Shown: positions 26,153 through 34,233 of the stretch, piece by piece
Layout of the letters: every line of letters begins with the position of its first letter
How positions within the stretch are numbered: the stretch's first letter is position 1
Origin: Streptomyces antioxidans
GTDB taxonomy: Bacteria > Actinomycetota > Actinomycetes > Streptomycetales > Streptomycetaceae
Assembly: GCF_000968685.2 (NCBI RefSeq)
Contig: NZ_LAKD02000018.1
Location: 62,001 to 126,000 of the forward strand
Length of the DNA: 64,000 nt
Direction of reading: 5' to 3'
Notes under the pieces: model-generated
The model's database searches: none
Told to the model about the DNA's origin: nothing
Seen by the model: only the letters and a program-made list of their open reading frames with translations
Made by a program: the position numbers and the translations under genes

Positions 26153-27666
26153 GTGACACACCGGTCATGGAACTGCGCGGGGCGACGAAGTCGTTCCCCG
26201 GTGTCCGTGCCCTGAGCGACGTCCACCTGGAGGTCCGGCGGCACGAGGTGCTGGGCCTGATCGGGGAGAACGGCGCGGGCAAGTCGACGCTGCTGAAGGT
26301 CCTGTGCGGGCTGCAGCGGCTCGACTCGGGCTCCCTGCTGCTGCGCGGCTCGGAGGCCGCCTTCCAGGGAGTGGCCGACGCGAACCGCAAGGGTGTCGCG
26401 ATGGTGTTCCAGGAGCAGTCCCTGCTGGAGAACATCACGGTCGCCGAGAACGTCCTGCTCGGCAACGAGGGGCCCTCGGTGCGGTTCGGGCTCTACCGGT
26501 GGTCGGATCTGAACCGGCGGGCCCAGCGCTATCTGGACCTGGTGGGCGGCTCGCTGCGCGCCGCCGCACCCACCAGCCGGCTGTCCTTCGCCAAGCGGCA
26601 GATGGTCGAGGTGGCCAAGGCGCTCGCCTCGGGCGAGCGCGGCCACCACGAACCGGTCATCCTCCTCGACGAGCCGACCTCGGTCCTGGAGCACTCCGAG
26701 CTAGAGACGCTCTTCTCCATCGTCCGTGAGCTGCGCGAGCGCGCCAGCGTCGTGTTCGTGTCCCACCGCATGGAGGAGGTGCTGGCCATCTGCGACCGGG
26801 TCTACGTCATGCGGGACGGCGGTGTGGTCGGCGAATGCCGCCCCGCCGACGTCACCACCGACCAGCTCTTCTCGATGATGGTCGGGCAGGACCTCAGCGC
26901 CGGTTACTACCACGAGTCGGACCAGCGGCCCGCACAGTCCCGGCCGCGGCTCGAGCTGACCAACCTCACCGGCGAGACGTTCCGGGATGTCTCCCTCACC
27001 ATCGCGCACGGCGAGGTGGTGAGCCTGATGGGCGTCCAGGAGAGCGGCCGGGAGGACGTGGCCCGCGCCGTCTTCGGGGCCGTCCCGGTGACGTCGGGCA
27101 CCATCACGCTCGACGGGCGGCGCATCAGGCCCAGGTCCCCGGCGCACGCGGTGCGGGCGGGCATCGGCTATGTGCCCTCCGAACGCAAGGTGGACGGGGC
27201 GGTGCTCGGCATGGACGTCCGCGAGAACCTCACGCTCGCCCACCCCGGGCAGGTGAGCCGGGGCCCGCTCCTGGACCCGGCCCGCGAGCGGCGCACGGTC
27301 CAGGAGTGGATCGGGGACCTGCGGGTGCGCACCCCCTCCCAGCGCACCCCGCTGCGCGACCTGTCGGGTGGCAACCAGCAGAAGGTCGTGCTCGCCAAGT
27401 GGCTCCTCGACCCCGAGCTGCGGGTGCTGGTCCTCGACACCCCCACCCGGGGGCTCGACGTCGGCGCCAAGGCGGATGTGTACGCGCTGATCCGGCGGCT
27501 CGCCGCGCGCGGCCTGGCCGTCCTGCTGCTCGCGGACACCCTCGACGAGGGGATCGCGATGAGCCACCGGGTCCTGACCATGAAGGACGGCCGGGTCACC
27601 GACGAGTTCACCTCCGGTGTGGGCTCCCGGCCGCGGCGCACCGATGTCCTCGAAAGGATGGTCTGA
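26149..27666 (+). CDS. Sugar ABC transporter ATP-binding protein (RbsA-like, two NBDs)
   Basis: A 505-aa tandem ATPase energising the importer. NBD1 has Walker A GENGAGKST, Q-loop MVFQEQSL, signature-like LSFAKRQ and Walker B VILLDEPTS. NBD2 has a degenerate Walker A (GVQESGRED), as in RbsA proteins, a good signature LSGGNQQK, and Walker B LVLDTPTRG, where Thr replaces the usual catalytic Glu. So only one composite site is likely hydrolytic. GTG 26149 overlaps the upstream permease stop by 4 bp. Confidence 0.9.
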   Translation: MSDTPVMELRGATKSFPGVRALSDVHLEVRRHEVLGLIGENGAGKSTLLKVLCGLQRLDSGSLLLRGSEAAFQGVADANRKGVAMVFQEQSLLENITVAENVLLGNEGPSVRFGLYRWSDLNRRAQRYLDLVGGSLRAAAPTSRLSFAKRQMVEVAKALASGERGHHEPVILLDEPTSVLEHSELETLFSIVRELRERASVVFVSHRMEEVLAICDRVYVMRDGGVVGECRPADVTTDQLFSMMVGQDLSAGYYHESDQRPAQSRPRLELTNLTGETFRDVSLTIAHGEVVSLMGVQESGREDVARAVFGAVPVTSGTITLDGRRIRPRSPAHAVRAGIGYVPSERKVDGAVLGMDVRENLTLAHPGQVSRGPLLDPARERRTVQEWIGDLRVRTPSQRTPLRDLSGGNQQKVVLAKWLLDPELRVLVLDTPTRGLDVGAKADVYALIRRLAARGLAVLLLADTLDEGIAMSHRVLTMKDGRVTDEFTSGVGSRPRRTDVLERMV

Positions 27667-27667
27667 G

Positions 27668-28666
27668 ATGGCCACCACCTCACAGGCGCCGCCGGAGGCG
27701 CGGACCTCCGACACTTCGGGCGGCTCGCGGCTCAGGCGGCTCCACGAAGCCGGTGCCGCCCCCTTCTTCGTCCTCGCGGTGCTGGTCATCGCCGTCGGCG
27801 CGTATGACTCCTCGTTCTTCCAGGCGGCGAGCCTGATCTCGCTGCTGGAACAGGCCGTGCCGCTGACCCTGCTCGCGATCGGCGAGGCGCTGGTGGTGCT
27901 CACCGGACGCATCGATCTGTCGAACGCCGGACTCGCGAGCCTCGCCGGGGTCGCCCTCGCCCACGGCCTGGGGAGCCTGGGCCCCGCCGCGGTGGCCCTC
28001 GTCGTGGTCGGCGCGGCGGCGTGCGGGACGCTCATCGGCGTCATCCACATCACCACCCAGGTGCCCTCCTTCATCATCACCCTCGGCTTCCTGGGCATCT
28101 TCGCCGGCCTTTCGCTGACCACCTCACGGGCCGACTCGATCCTCGTCACCGGCGGCTATGACTCCATCGAGTGGATCTTCTACCGGATCTTCGGCCTGCC
28201 CATCTCCTACCTCCTGGTGCTGCTGGTCGCCCTCGCGCTGATGGCCTGGATGAAGGCGCTGCCGATCGGCCGCCGTATCCGCGCCATCGGGCTCAACGAG
28301 CGGGCCGCGGCCCACAGCGGCATCCGTACCCGCGCCATCGTCATCGCGGTCTTCACCGCCTCCGCGGGCCTGGCGGGGCTGGCCGCGGTCTTCCAGGTGG
28401 CCCGGCTGCAGTCCGCCGGTGCCACCACCTCCGACACGCTGCTGCTCCCCGCCATCGCGGCCGTCATCGTGGGCGGCACGGCCATCTCCGGCGGGATCGG
28501 CGGGGTGGGGCGCACCCTGTGCGGCGCGCTGGTCATCGCGCTGCTCCGGGTCGGCCTCGACCTCGTCGGCGTCAACGCGGCGTTCCAGCCCATCCTCTAC
28601 GGCGGGATCGTGATCCTGGCGATCGCGGCGACCGCCAACCGACGGCGGGGAGCCGCGGTCGCATGA
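27668..28666 (+). CDS. ABC transporter permease (RbsC/BPD_transp_2 family), second copy
   Basis: A 332-aa permease, second half of the presumed heterodimeric channel. Family segments LTGRIDLSNAGLAS and IVGGTAISGGIGG are seen, with about 8-9 hydrophobic helices. ATG 27668 follows the ATPase stop by one base. It has diverged strongly from the first permease, so it is not a recent duplicate. Confidence 0.87.
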   Translation: MATTSQAPPEARTSDTSGGSRLRRLHEAGAAPFFVLAVLVIAVGAYDSSFFQAASLISLLEQAVPLTLLAIGEALVVLTGRIDLSNAGLASLAGVALAHGLGSLGPAAVALVVVGAAACGTLIGVIHITTQVPSFIITLGFLGIFAGLSLTTSRADSILVTGGYDSIEWIFYRIFGLPISYLLVLLVALALMAWMKALPIGRRIRAIGLNERAAAHSGIRTRAIVIAVFTASAGLAGLAAVFQVARLQSAGATTSDTLLLPAIAAVIVGGTAISGGIGGVGRTLCGALVIALLRVGLDLVGVNAAFQPILYGGIVILAIAATANRRRGAAVA

Positions 28667-28718
28667 CCACCCGTCGGCGTGTGACCGGACCCCCGGGAGA
28701 GACAAGGAGCCATCGACA

Positions 28719-29492
28719 GTGAACATCGTCGTCTGTGTGAAGTACGTGCCCGCCACCGCCGACCGGACGTTCAGCGCGGTCGACAACACCGTGGAACGGG
28801 CCGATGTGGACGGAATGCTCTGCGAACTCGACGAGCACGCCGTCGAGGAGGCGCTGAGGATCACGGAGTCCGGCGGGGGCGAGGTGACGGTGGTGACCGC
28901 CGGACCCGAGGAGGCGGCCGACGCCATCGCCCGGGGCCTGCAGATGGGGGCGCACCGTGGGGTGCACATCACCGACGACGCCCTGCACGGCTCCGACGCG
29001 GCGGCCACCTCACTGGTGCTGGCGGCGGCGGTCAGGAAGACCGGCTACGACATCGTGCTGTGCGGGATGGCATCCACCGACGGCGCCATGGGCGTGGTGC
29101 CCGCGATGCTGGCCGAGCGCCTTGGCGTGCCACAGCTGACCCTGGCGTCGCAGGTCACCGTCGAGGGAGACACCGTCACCATCCGCAGGGAATCCCCCAC
29201 CGCCACCGAACACATCGAGGCGTCCGGGCCGCTGGTGCTGAGCGTCACCGACCGCAGCAACGAACCGCGCTACCCCTCGTTCAAGGGGATCATGGCGGCG
29301 AAGAAGAAGCCGGTGGAAACGTGGTCGCTCGCGGACCTCGGCATCGCTTCCGAGGTCGGCCTGGCGGCCGCCGGGACGACGGTCTCGGCGTTCGCCGCCC
29401 GCCCGGGGCGCACCGCGGGACAGATCGTGTCCGACGAGGGCGAGGGCGGAGCGCGGCTCGTCCAGTACCTCGTCGCGCAGAAGCTCGTCTGA
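28719..29492 (+). CDS. etfB: Electron transfer flavoprotein beta subunit
   Basis: A 257-aa EtfB/FixA protein (VCVKYVPATADRTF at the N-terminus; LCGMASTDGAMGVVPAMLAE, the ETF-beta signature region). With EtfA it binds FAD and AMP and accepts electrons from acyl-CoA dehydrogenases. GTG 28719 has AAGGAGC upstream. Its place in an operon with an acyl-CoA dehydrogenase argues for a pathway-specific ETF, in addition to the housekeeping pair expected elsewhere in the genome. No ETF-quinone oxidoreductase gene is seen here, so electrons must leave through a shared enzyme. Confidence 0.92.
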   Translation: MNIVVCVKYVPATADRTFSAVDNTVERADVDGMLCELDEHAVEEALRITESGGGEVTVVTAGPEEAADAIARGLQMGAHRGVHITDDALHGSDAAATSLVLAAAVRKTGYDIVLCGMASTDGAMGVVPAMLAERLGVPQLTLASQVTVEGDTVTIRRESPTATEHIEASGPLVLSVTDRSNEPRYPSFKGIMAAKKKPVETWSLADLGIASEVGLAAAGTTVSAFAARPGRTAGQIVSDEGEGGARLVQYLVAQKLV

Positions 29493-29519
29493 GCTGTCCG
29501 CGGATGAGCTGTCCGCGGC
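29490..29519 (+). repeat. Tandem 15-bp repeat at the etfB stop
   Basis: TGAGCTGTCCGCGG is repeated twice with a 15-bp period, the first copy containing the etfB stop codon. The second copy provides a second TGA in the same frame. Probably a slippage duplication. Confidence 0.7.
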
Positions 29520-29554
29520 CCCCAGCAGACCCAACCGGAAGGCCCCTGAGCGCT

Positions 29555-30529
29555 ATGAGCGAGATTCTCGTCGTCGTCGACCACGCCGACGGCGCCGTCC
29601 GTACGACCACCGCCGAGCTGCTGACCTGCGCGCGCCGCCTCGGCGAGCCGTCAGCGGTGTTCTTCGGAGCCGCGGCGGACCTCACCCCCGGGCAACTGGC
29701 CGAGTACGGGGCGAGGAAAGCATACGTCCTCGAGGACGCCGCCTACCGCGACTGTCTGGTGGCGCCCAAGGCCGAGGCGCTTGCCCAACTGGTCGCCGAC
29801 CGGCGGCCGGCCGCGGTGCTGATCCCCTCGACCCCGGAGGGCAAGGAGGTCGCCGCCCGTCTGGCGATCAAGACGGATTCGGGTCTGGTGACCGACGCCA
29901 GCGATGTCGTACGGGGCGACGACGGGGCCGTTCACACCACCCAGTCGGTCTTCGGGGGCGCCTTCACCACAACGGCGAGCATCACCAAGGGCACCCCGAT
30001 CGTGACCCTGAAACCGAACTCCCTCACCACGGAGGGCGCCGACCCCGCCGTCCCGATCGAGGCCGAGACCGTGCGGGTGGCGGTGTCCGACACCGCGAGA
30101 GCGGCACGGATCATCCGCCGTGAGCCCCGCGGGGACATCGGCCGCCCCGATCTCGCCGACGCCTCGATCGTGGTCTCGGGAGGCCGTGGCACGGGTGGCG
30201 ACTTCGACGCCGTCGAGGCGTTCGCCGACTGCCTCGGAGCCGCCGTGGGCGCCTCGCGCGCCGCGGTGGACGCGGGCTGGTATCCGCACGCGTTCCAGGT
30301 CGGACAGACCGGTGTGACGGTCTCCCCGCAGCTGTACGTGGCGTCCGGCATCTCCGGGGCCATCCAGCACATCGCCGGAATGCGCTCGTCCAAGATCGTC
30401 GTCGCGGTCAACAAGGACGCCGAGGCGCCGATCTTCGGCCTCGCCGACTTCGGTGTCATCGGCGATCTGAGGCCCGTCCTCGTCCAGGCCACCACCGAGA
30501 TCGACAACCGCCGGGCAGCCGGCGCCTGA
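29555..30529 (+). CDS. etfA: Electron transfer flavoprotein alpha subunit
   Basis: A 324-aa EtfA/FixB protein. The FAD-binding C-terminal domain is clear: VSGGRGTGGDF, GQTGVTVSPQLYVASGISGA and VNKDAEAPIFGLADFGV. ATG 29555 is 62 bp after etfB; GGAAGG lies 12 bases upstream, a somewhat long spacing. It forms the heterodimer with the upstream EtfB and probably re-oxidises the acyl-CoA dehydrogenase of this operon. Confidence 0.93.
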   Translation: MSEILVVVDHADGAVRTTTAELLTCARRLGEPSAVFFGAAADLTPGQLAEYGARKAYVLEDAAYRDCLVAPKAEALAQLVADRRPAAVLIPSTPEGKEVAARLAIKTDSGLVTDASDVVRGDDGAVHTTQSVFGGAFTTTASITKGTPIVTLKPNSLTTEGADPAVPIEAETVRVAVSDTARAARIIRREPRGDIGRPDLADASIVVSGGRGTGGDFDAVEAFADCLGAAVGASRAAVDAGWYPHAFQVGQTGVTVSPQLYVASGISGAIQHIAGMRSSKIVVAVNKDAEAPIFGLADFGVIGDLRPVLVQATTEIDNRRAAGA

Positions 30530-30549
30530 CCACCCCTCAGGAGGTCCAT

Positions 30550-31563
30550 ATGCGGGTCAACGAACCCCGTCCACTGGGGCGGACATCCCTCCGCACCACC
30601 GCCATGTCCTTCGGCGCGGCCCCCATCGGCAATTTCCTGCGCCCCTTCGGCGAGTCCACGGCCCTGGCCATGGTGTCCCAGGCGTGGGATCTCGGAATAC
30701 GCCACTTCGACACCGCTCCACTGTACGGCCACGGGCTCAGCGAGCACCGTCTCGGCCACGCGCTGCGCGGCTACCCGCGTGATGAGTACGTCATCTCCAC
30801 CAAGGTCGGCCGGCGGCTCGAGCCCGCCGCGCCCGGCACCTTCGACTCCGGCCTGTGGGTGGAGCCCGCGCCCTTCGCGGCCCACTACGACTACTCCTAC
30901 GACGGCGTCATGCGTTCGGTGGAGGAGAGCCTTCAGCGGATGCTCACCGATCGCGTCGACATCCTGCTGATGCACGACGTGGACCGCTACACCCACGGCG
31001 ACGCCCAGCCGGAGATGTTCCGCCAGTCGGTGGAGGAGGGATTCCCCGCCCTGGTCCGGCTGCGGGAGGAGGGAGTGGTGTCGGCCATCGGATTCGGCGT
31101 CAACGAGACGGATGTGTGTCTGGAGGCCGTACGGCGGACCGACGCCGACTGTGTGCTGCTGGCCGGCCGGTACACCCTGCTGGAGCAGGATCCGCTGGAC
31201 GAACTGCTGCCCCTGTGCGACAAGCGGGGCGTCAGCGTGGTCCTCGGCGGGGTCTACAACAGCGGCGTGCTGGCCACCGGCGCCGTCGAGGGCGCGAAGT
31301 TCAACTACGCCCCCGCGCCCCCGGAGATCCTGCGGCGCACGGCGCGGATCCACGCCATCTGCCGCGCGTACGACGTGGCCCTGCCCGCCGCCGCACTGGG
31401 GTTCGCCGCGGCCCACCCGGCCGTGGCGAGCGTGTGCGTCGGCTCGCGCACCCCCGAGCAGCAGAGCGCAAGCGCCGAGCTGTTCGGAGCCCGGATCCCC
31501 CGGCAGCTCTGGGACGACCTGCGGGACGCTGGCCTGCTGCGCCCCGACGCCCCGACGCCGTAG
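30550..31563 (+). CDS. Aldo/keto reductase, D-threo-aldose/L-fucose 1-dehydrogenase type
   Basis: A 337-aa AKR barrel. Tetrad residues are Asp54 and Tyr59 (HFDTAPLYGHG), Lys85 (ISTKVGRRL) and His142 (LLMHDVDR). The insert after Lys85 and the VLLAGRYTLLEQ segment match the group that includes D-threo-aldose (L-fucose) 1-dehydrogenase and pyridoxal 4-dehydrogenase, which use NAD(P)+ to turn a cyclic hemiacetal into a lactone. This would give the sugar acid that the CoA-transferase could activate. AGGAGG precedes ATG 30550 closely. The choice between these substrates is inference. Confidence 0.82.
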   Translation: MRVNEPRPLGRTSLRTTAMSFGAAPIGNFLRPFGESTALAMVSQAWDLGIRHFDTAPLYGHGLSEHRLGHALRGYPRDEYVISTKVGRRLEPAAPGTFDSGLWVEPAPFAAHYDYSYDGVMRSVEESLQRMLTDRVDILLMHDVDRYTHGDAQPEMFRQSVEEGFPALVRLREEGVVSAIGFGVNETDVCLEAVRRTDADCVLLAGRYTLLEQDPLDELLPLCDKRGVSVVLGGVYNSGVLATGAVEGAKFNYAPAPPEILRRTARIHAICRAYDVALPAAALGFAAAHPAVASVCVGSRTPEQQSASAELFGARIPRQLWDDLRDAGLLRPDAPTP

Positions 31564-31626
31564 CACGGCGTCCACCCCAGCCGGGACGGAACCCGGACAG
31601 CCACCGAACGAACGGACGGGAAGCGC

Positions 31627-32682
31627 ATGAGGGCCGCTCGATTCCACGGACGAGGCGACATCCGCATCGAGGAGATCCCGGAACCGGCCGTACGGCCGGG
31701 CACGGTGAAGATCAAGGTCGACTGGTGCGGCATCTGCGGCACCGATCTGCACGAGTACCTGGACGGGCCCATCTTCTGCCCGGCCCCCGGGGAGCCCCAT
31801 CCGATGACCGGCGAGACCTCACCGGTCGTCCTGGGCCATGAGTTCGCCGGGACGGTCGCCGAACTGGCGGATGACGTAGGCGACTTGAGCGTGGGCGAGC
31901 GCGTGACCGCCGAACCCAGGCTGGTCTGCCGCTCCTGCCCGCCGTGTCTGGCCGGTCACCACAACAGCTGCGACCGGGCGGCCACCATCGGACTGGCGGG
32001 CGGCGGCGGGGGCCTGGCGGAGTACATCGTCGTCGACCGCGAGCTGGTGTTCCCCCTCGGCGGGGTGACGACCGAGGCCGGTGCGCTGATCGAGCCGCTG
32101 GCCGTCGCCCACCACGCCGTCGGCAGGGCGGAGCTCGCACCGGGCGCCAGCGCCGCCGTGTTCGGCGCCGGGCCGATCGGGCTGCTGATCGTGACGGTGC
32201 TGAGGGCGACCGGAGCCGGGCACATCAGCGTGGTGGAACCCTCCGCGGGGCGTCGGCGCCGAGCGCTCGCCGCGGGCGCCGACGCGGTCATCGACCCGCT
32301 CGCGGAGACGGCGGACGAGCGCATCAGGGAGCTCACCGGAGGCGCCGGGGCCGATGTGGCCTTCGAATGCGCGGGGGTCGACTCGGTGCTGGCCGCGTGC
32401 GTCGCGTCGGTCAAGGCCCGCGGAACCGTCGTCAACGTCGCCATATGGAGCCGTCCGGCGACGCTGGACATGATTCCGCTCGTGCTCAAGGAGGTGCGGC
32501 TGGTGGGCACCATCTGCTACGCGGGCGACCACCAGCCCGTCATCGACCTCCTGAACGCGGGCAAGCTTTCGGTGGACCCGTTCATCACCCGGCGCATCGA
32601 TCTGGAGGACCTGGTCGAGAACGGCTTCCAGGCACTCCTCGACGGCACCGGAGAGCACATCAAGATCCTCGTGCGGCCCTAG
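31627..32682 (+). CDS. Zinc-dependent dehydrogenase, (R,R)-butanediol dehydrogenase-like
   Basis: A 351-aa MDR enzyme, last gene of the operon. Ligands for catalytic zinc are Cys37, His71, Glu72 and Glu156; structural zinc cysteines are 101, 104, 107 and 115. The insert with EYLDGPIFCP and GEPHPMTGETSPVVLGHEF is characteristic of 2,3-butanediol dehydrogenases. It would interconvert a vicinal diol and an alpha-hydroxyketone. In this operon the true substrate may be a hydroxy-acid or deoxysugar derivative rather than butanediol. Confidence 0.88.
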   Translation: MRAARFHGRGDIRIEEIPEPAVRPGTVKIKVDWCGICGTDLHEYLDGPIFCPAPGEPHPMTGETSPVVLGHEFAGTVAELADDVGDLSVGERVTAEPRLVCRSCPPCLAGHHNSCDRAATIGLAGGGGGLAEYIVVDRELVFPLGGVTTEAGALIEPLAVAHHAVGRAELAPGASAAVFGAGPIGLLIVTVLRATGAGHISVVEPSAGRRRRALAAGADAVIDPLAETADERIRELTGGAGADVAFECAGVDSVLAACVASVKARGTVVNVAIWSRPATLDMIPLVLKEVRLVGTICYAGDHQPVIDLLNAGKLSVDPFITRRIDLEDLVENGFQALLDGTGEHIKILVRP

Positions 32683-32722
32683 GAGCCGGGAGACCGCGGG
32701 CGAGGGCATCGCAAAGTCGCGC

Positions 32723-32760
32723 ACTATCGCATTCAGTGGGCAACGCGTACTATCGCGTTC
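32723..32760 (+). repeat. Direct repeat ACTATCGC(A/G)TTC
   Basis: Two 12-bp copies with one mismatch and a 26-bp period (32723-32734, 32749-32760), in the gap before the siderophore-interacting gene. The region is AT-richer than its surroundings and could be an operator or part of that gene's promoter. Confidence 0.45.
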
Positions 32761-32836
32761 TGGTCGCCTATGACTCCGGTGACCCCTGACCCCCACTTTT
32801 CGCCGCGCGCACGCGACTTCTCCGAGGAGCACCCCC

Positions 32837-33526
32837 ATGCCCACGCTGCTTGACCCGGTCCTGGACCTGCTGATGCTCCGCGGCACCGTCACCGAGGCCG
32901 AACCGATCGCCGCCCGCATGCGACGGCTGCGCATCGAGGGCGCCGCCCTCGCCGGGCTCGACGTGCGCCCCGGGCAGCAGGTGCGCGTCCTGGTCGGCTC
33001 CGGGCTGACCCGCCGTACGTACTCCGTGTGGTGCTACGACCCCACGGGTGCCGTCGAGTTGTGCGTGCTGGACCACCCCGGAGCGGGGCCGGGGGCGCGC
33101 TGGGGCGGCGGTGTCGAGGTCGGCGCGCGGGTGCGGCTGGGCAAACCCGAGGGGTCGTTCACGCTGCGGCCCGAGGCCCCCCACCACGTCTTCGTGGGGG
33201 AGGAGACGGCGTCCGTCGCCTTCGGTGCGATGCTGGCCGCCCTGCCGCCCGGGGCGCGCGTCTCCGGCTGCGTGGAGACCGGGACCGAGGCGGACCGGCT
33301 GCCACTGCCCCATGCGGACCGCCTCAACTGGCTTACCAGGGGCGGCACTTCACTGCCGGACGCGGTACGGAGCCTCGCCCCTGAGCCGGGCGGGATCGCC
33401 TATGTCGCCGGGGAGGCCCGGACCGTACAGCGGGTGCGGCAGGTGCTCGTCCGGGAGGCGGGCTGGGACCGGCGCGCGGTGCTCACCAAGCCGTTCTGGG
33501 CGCCGGGGAAGCGGGGTCTGGAGTAG
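32837..33526 (+). CDS. Siderophore-interacting protein family
   Basis: A 229-aa FAD-binding reductase of the SIP/ViuB type, which releases iron from ferric siderophores by reduction. The flavin-binding RRTYSVW motif lies at about residues 58-64, followed by a beta-barrel (GPGARWGGGVEVG) and an NAD(P)-binding-like C-terminal half (VFVGEETASVAF, AYVAGEARTVQRVR). GGAG precedes ATG 32837. No iron-uptake gene is adjacent, and it is transcribed apart from the upstream operon. Its length is slightly short for the family. Confidence 0.83.
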   Translation: MPTLLDPVLDLLMLRGTVTEAEPIAARMRRLRIEGAALAGLDVRPGQQVRVLVGSGLTRRTYSVWCYDPTGAVELCVLDHPGAGPGARWGGGVEVGARVRLGKPEGSFTLRPEAPHHVFVGEETASVAFGAMLAALPPGARVSGCVETGTEADRLPLPHADRLNWLTRGGTSLPDAVRSLAPEPGGIAYVAGEARTVQRVRQVLVREAGWDRRAVLTKPFWAPGKRGLE

Positions 33527-33578
33527 GGCGGACGGATCCGCCACCGACCTCCGGCGTCCTGGGACGGCTGGGGGTCGG
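33527..33578 (+). terminator. Double hairpin after the SIP gene
   Basis: GGCGGA-CGGA-TCCGCC directly follows the stop codon (33527-33542). A nested second hairpin follows, with outer arms CCGACC/GGTCGG (33544-33549, 33573-33578) and inner arms CGTCC/GGACG. Confidence 0.6.
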
Positions 33579-33654
33579 TTCGCCATGCCCGCGCCTCGTG
33601 TCCGCGTCTCATGTCCGTGCCCAGGTCCGTGCCTGTGTCCGCGCCATATGGTTA

Positions 33655-33678
33655 CCTAGCTTGCTAGGATGCTAGCAT
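33655..33678 (+). promoter_or_regulatory. Operator/promoter of the ribbon-helix-helix gene
   Basis: CCTAGC-TT-GCTAGG (33655-33668) is a perfect inverted repeat and is followed at once by the palindrome ATGCTAGCAT (33669-33678), giving several spaced TAGC/GCTA boxes. A consensus -10 TAGGAT lies inside at 33665-33670. Such arrays are typical of ribbon-helix-helix dimers binding side by side, so autorepression is likely. The predicted transcript start is within about 10 bases of the GTG start. Confidence 0.7.
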
Positions 33679-33685
33679 CGCACTC

Positions 33686-33865
33686 GTGGGTGACAGGGAA
33701 GTCAAGCAGTTCAACGTGTATCTGCCGATCGAGCTGATCAAGCAGATCAAGTACCGCGCCATCGAGTCGGGCACATCGTTGTCGGCGCTGGTCGCCGACG
33801 CACTGCGCGCCTACCTCGACGACGCCCATGGGCACGAAGAGCAAGCGAACGAGAAGGAGAGCTGA
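33686..33865 (+). CDS. Ribbon-helix-helix (CopG/Arc-type) protein, 59 aa
   Basis: A small DNA-binding protein reading [14 protein letters not shown] at the N-terminus: a beta-strand (VKQFNVYLP), helix 1 ([15 protein letters not shown]), a turn (TSL) and helix 2 ([14 protein letters not shown]), the ribbon-helix-helix pattern, with a charged tail. GTG 33686 has no Shine-Dalgarno sequence and lies close to a TAGGAT -10, so the mRNA may be nearly leaderless. The next gene starts one base after its stop. It probably binds the GCTAG array directly upstream and regulates itself and the VOC protein. Confidence 0.75.
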   Translation: MGDREVKQFNVYLPIELIKQIKYRAIESGTSLSALVADALRAYLDDAHGHEEQANEKES

Positions 33866-33866
33866 C

Positions 33867-34211
33867 ATGGCGACCGAAGGCATCGAGGCCGTGTTCCTGA
33901 CGACCCACAACTGGGGGAAGTCGGCGAGGTTTTTCCAGGCGCTGGGATACGAGTTGGAGTTCGAGACCGACCACAGCTCGGGTCAGCTCCGCAACGGTGA
34001 CGGGCCCTACGTCTTCATCGCGGAGGTCCCCGAGGACCAGGAGCCCGAGACGCGGATGGTGCTGAAGGTGGCGGACGCGGACGCGTTCCGTCCCGACCCC
34101 GCAGTCGAGGTGGTCACGCCGTTCGAGGACACCCATTACGGGACGAAGGAGATGACCGTCCGCGACCCCGACGGGCGGGTGTGGAACCTCCAGGCCCCCG
34201 GCAAGAACTGA
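33867..34211 (+). CDS. VOC family (glyoxalase/bleomycin-resistance fold) protein
   Basis: A 114-aa single-domain VOC protein (IEAVFLTTHNWGKSARFFQALG at the start, VRDPDGRVWNLQAPG at the end). VOC folds bind metal and act as glyoxalases, dioxygenases or drug-binding resistance proteins. GAAGGAG lies just upstream, inside the end of the ribbon-helix-helix gene, and ATG 33867 follows that gene's stop by one base. A ligand-binding or resistance role regulated by the ribbon-helix-helix protein is likely, but no specific reaction can be assigned. Confidence 0.83.
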   Translation: MATEGIEAVFLTTHNWGKSARFFQALGYELEFETDHSSGQLRNGDGPYVFIAEVPEDQEPETRMVLKVADADAFRPDPAVEVVTPFEDTHYGTKEMTVRDPDGRVWNLQAPGKN

Positions 34212-34233
34212 CCACGAGGAAAGGGGAACACCC

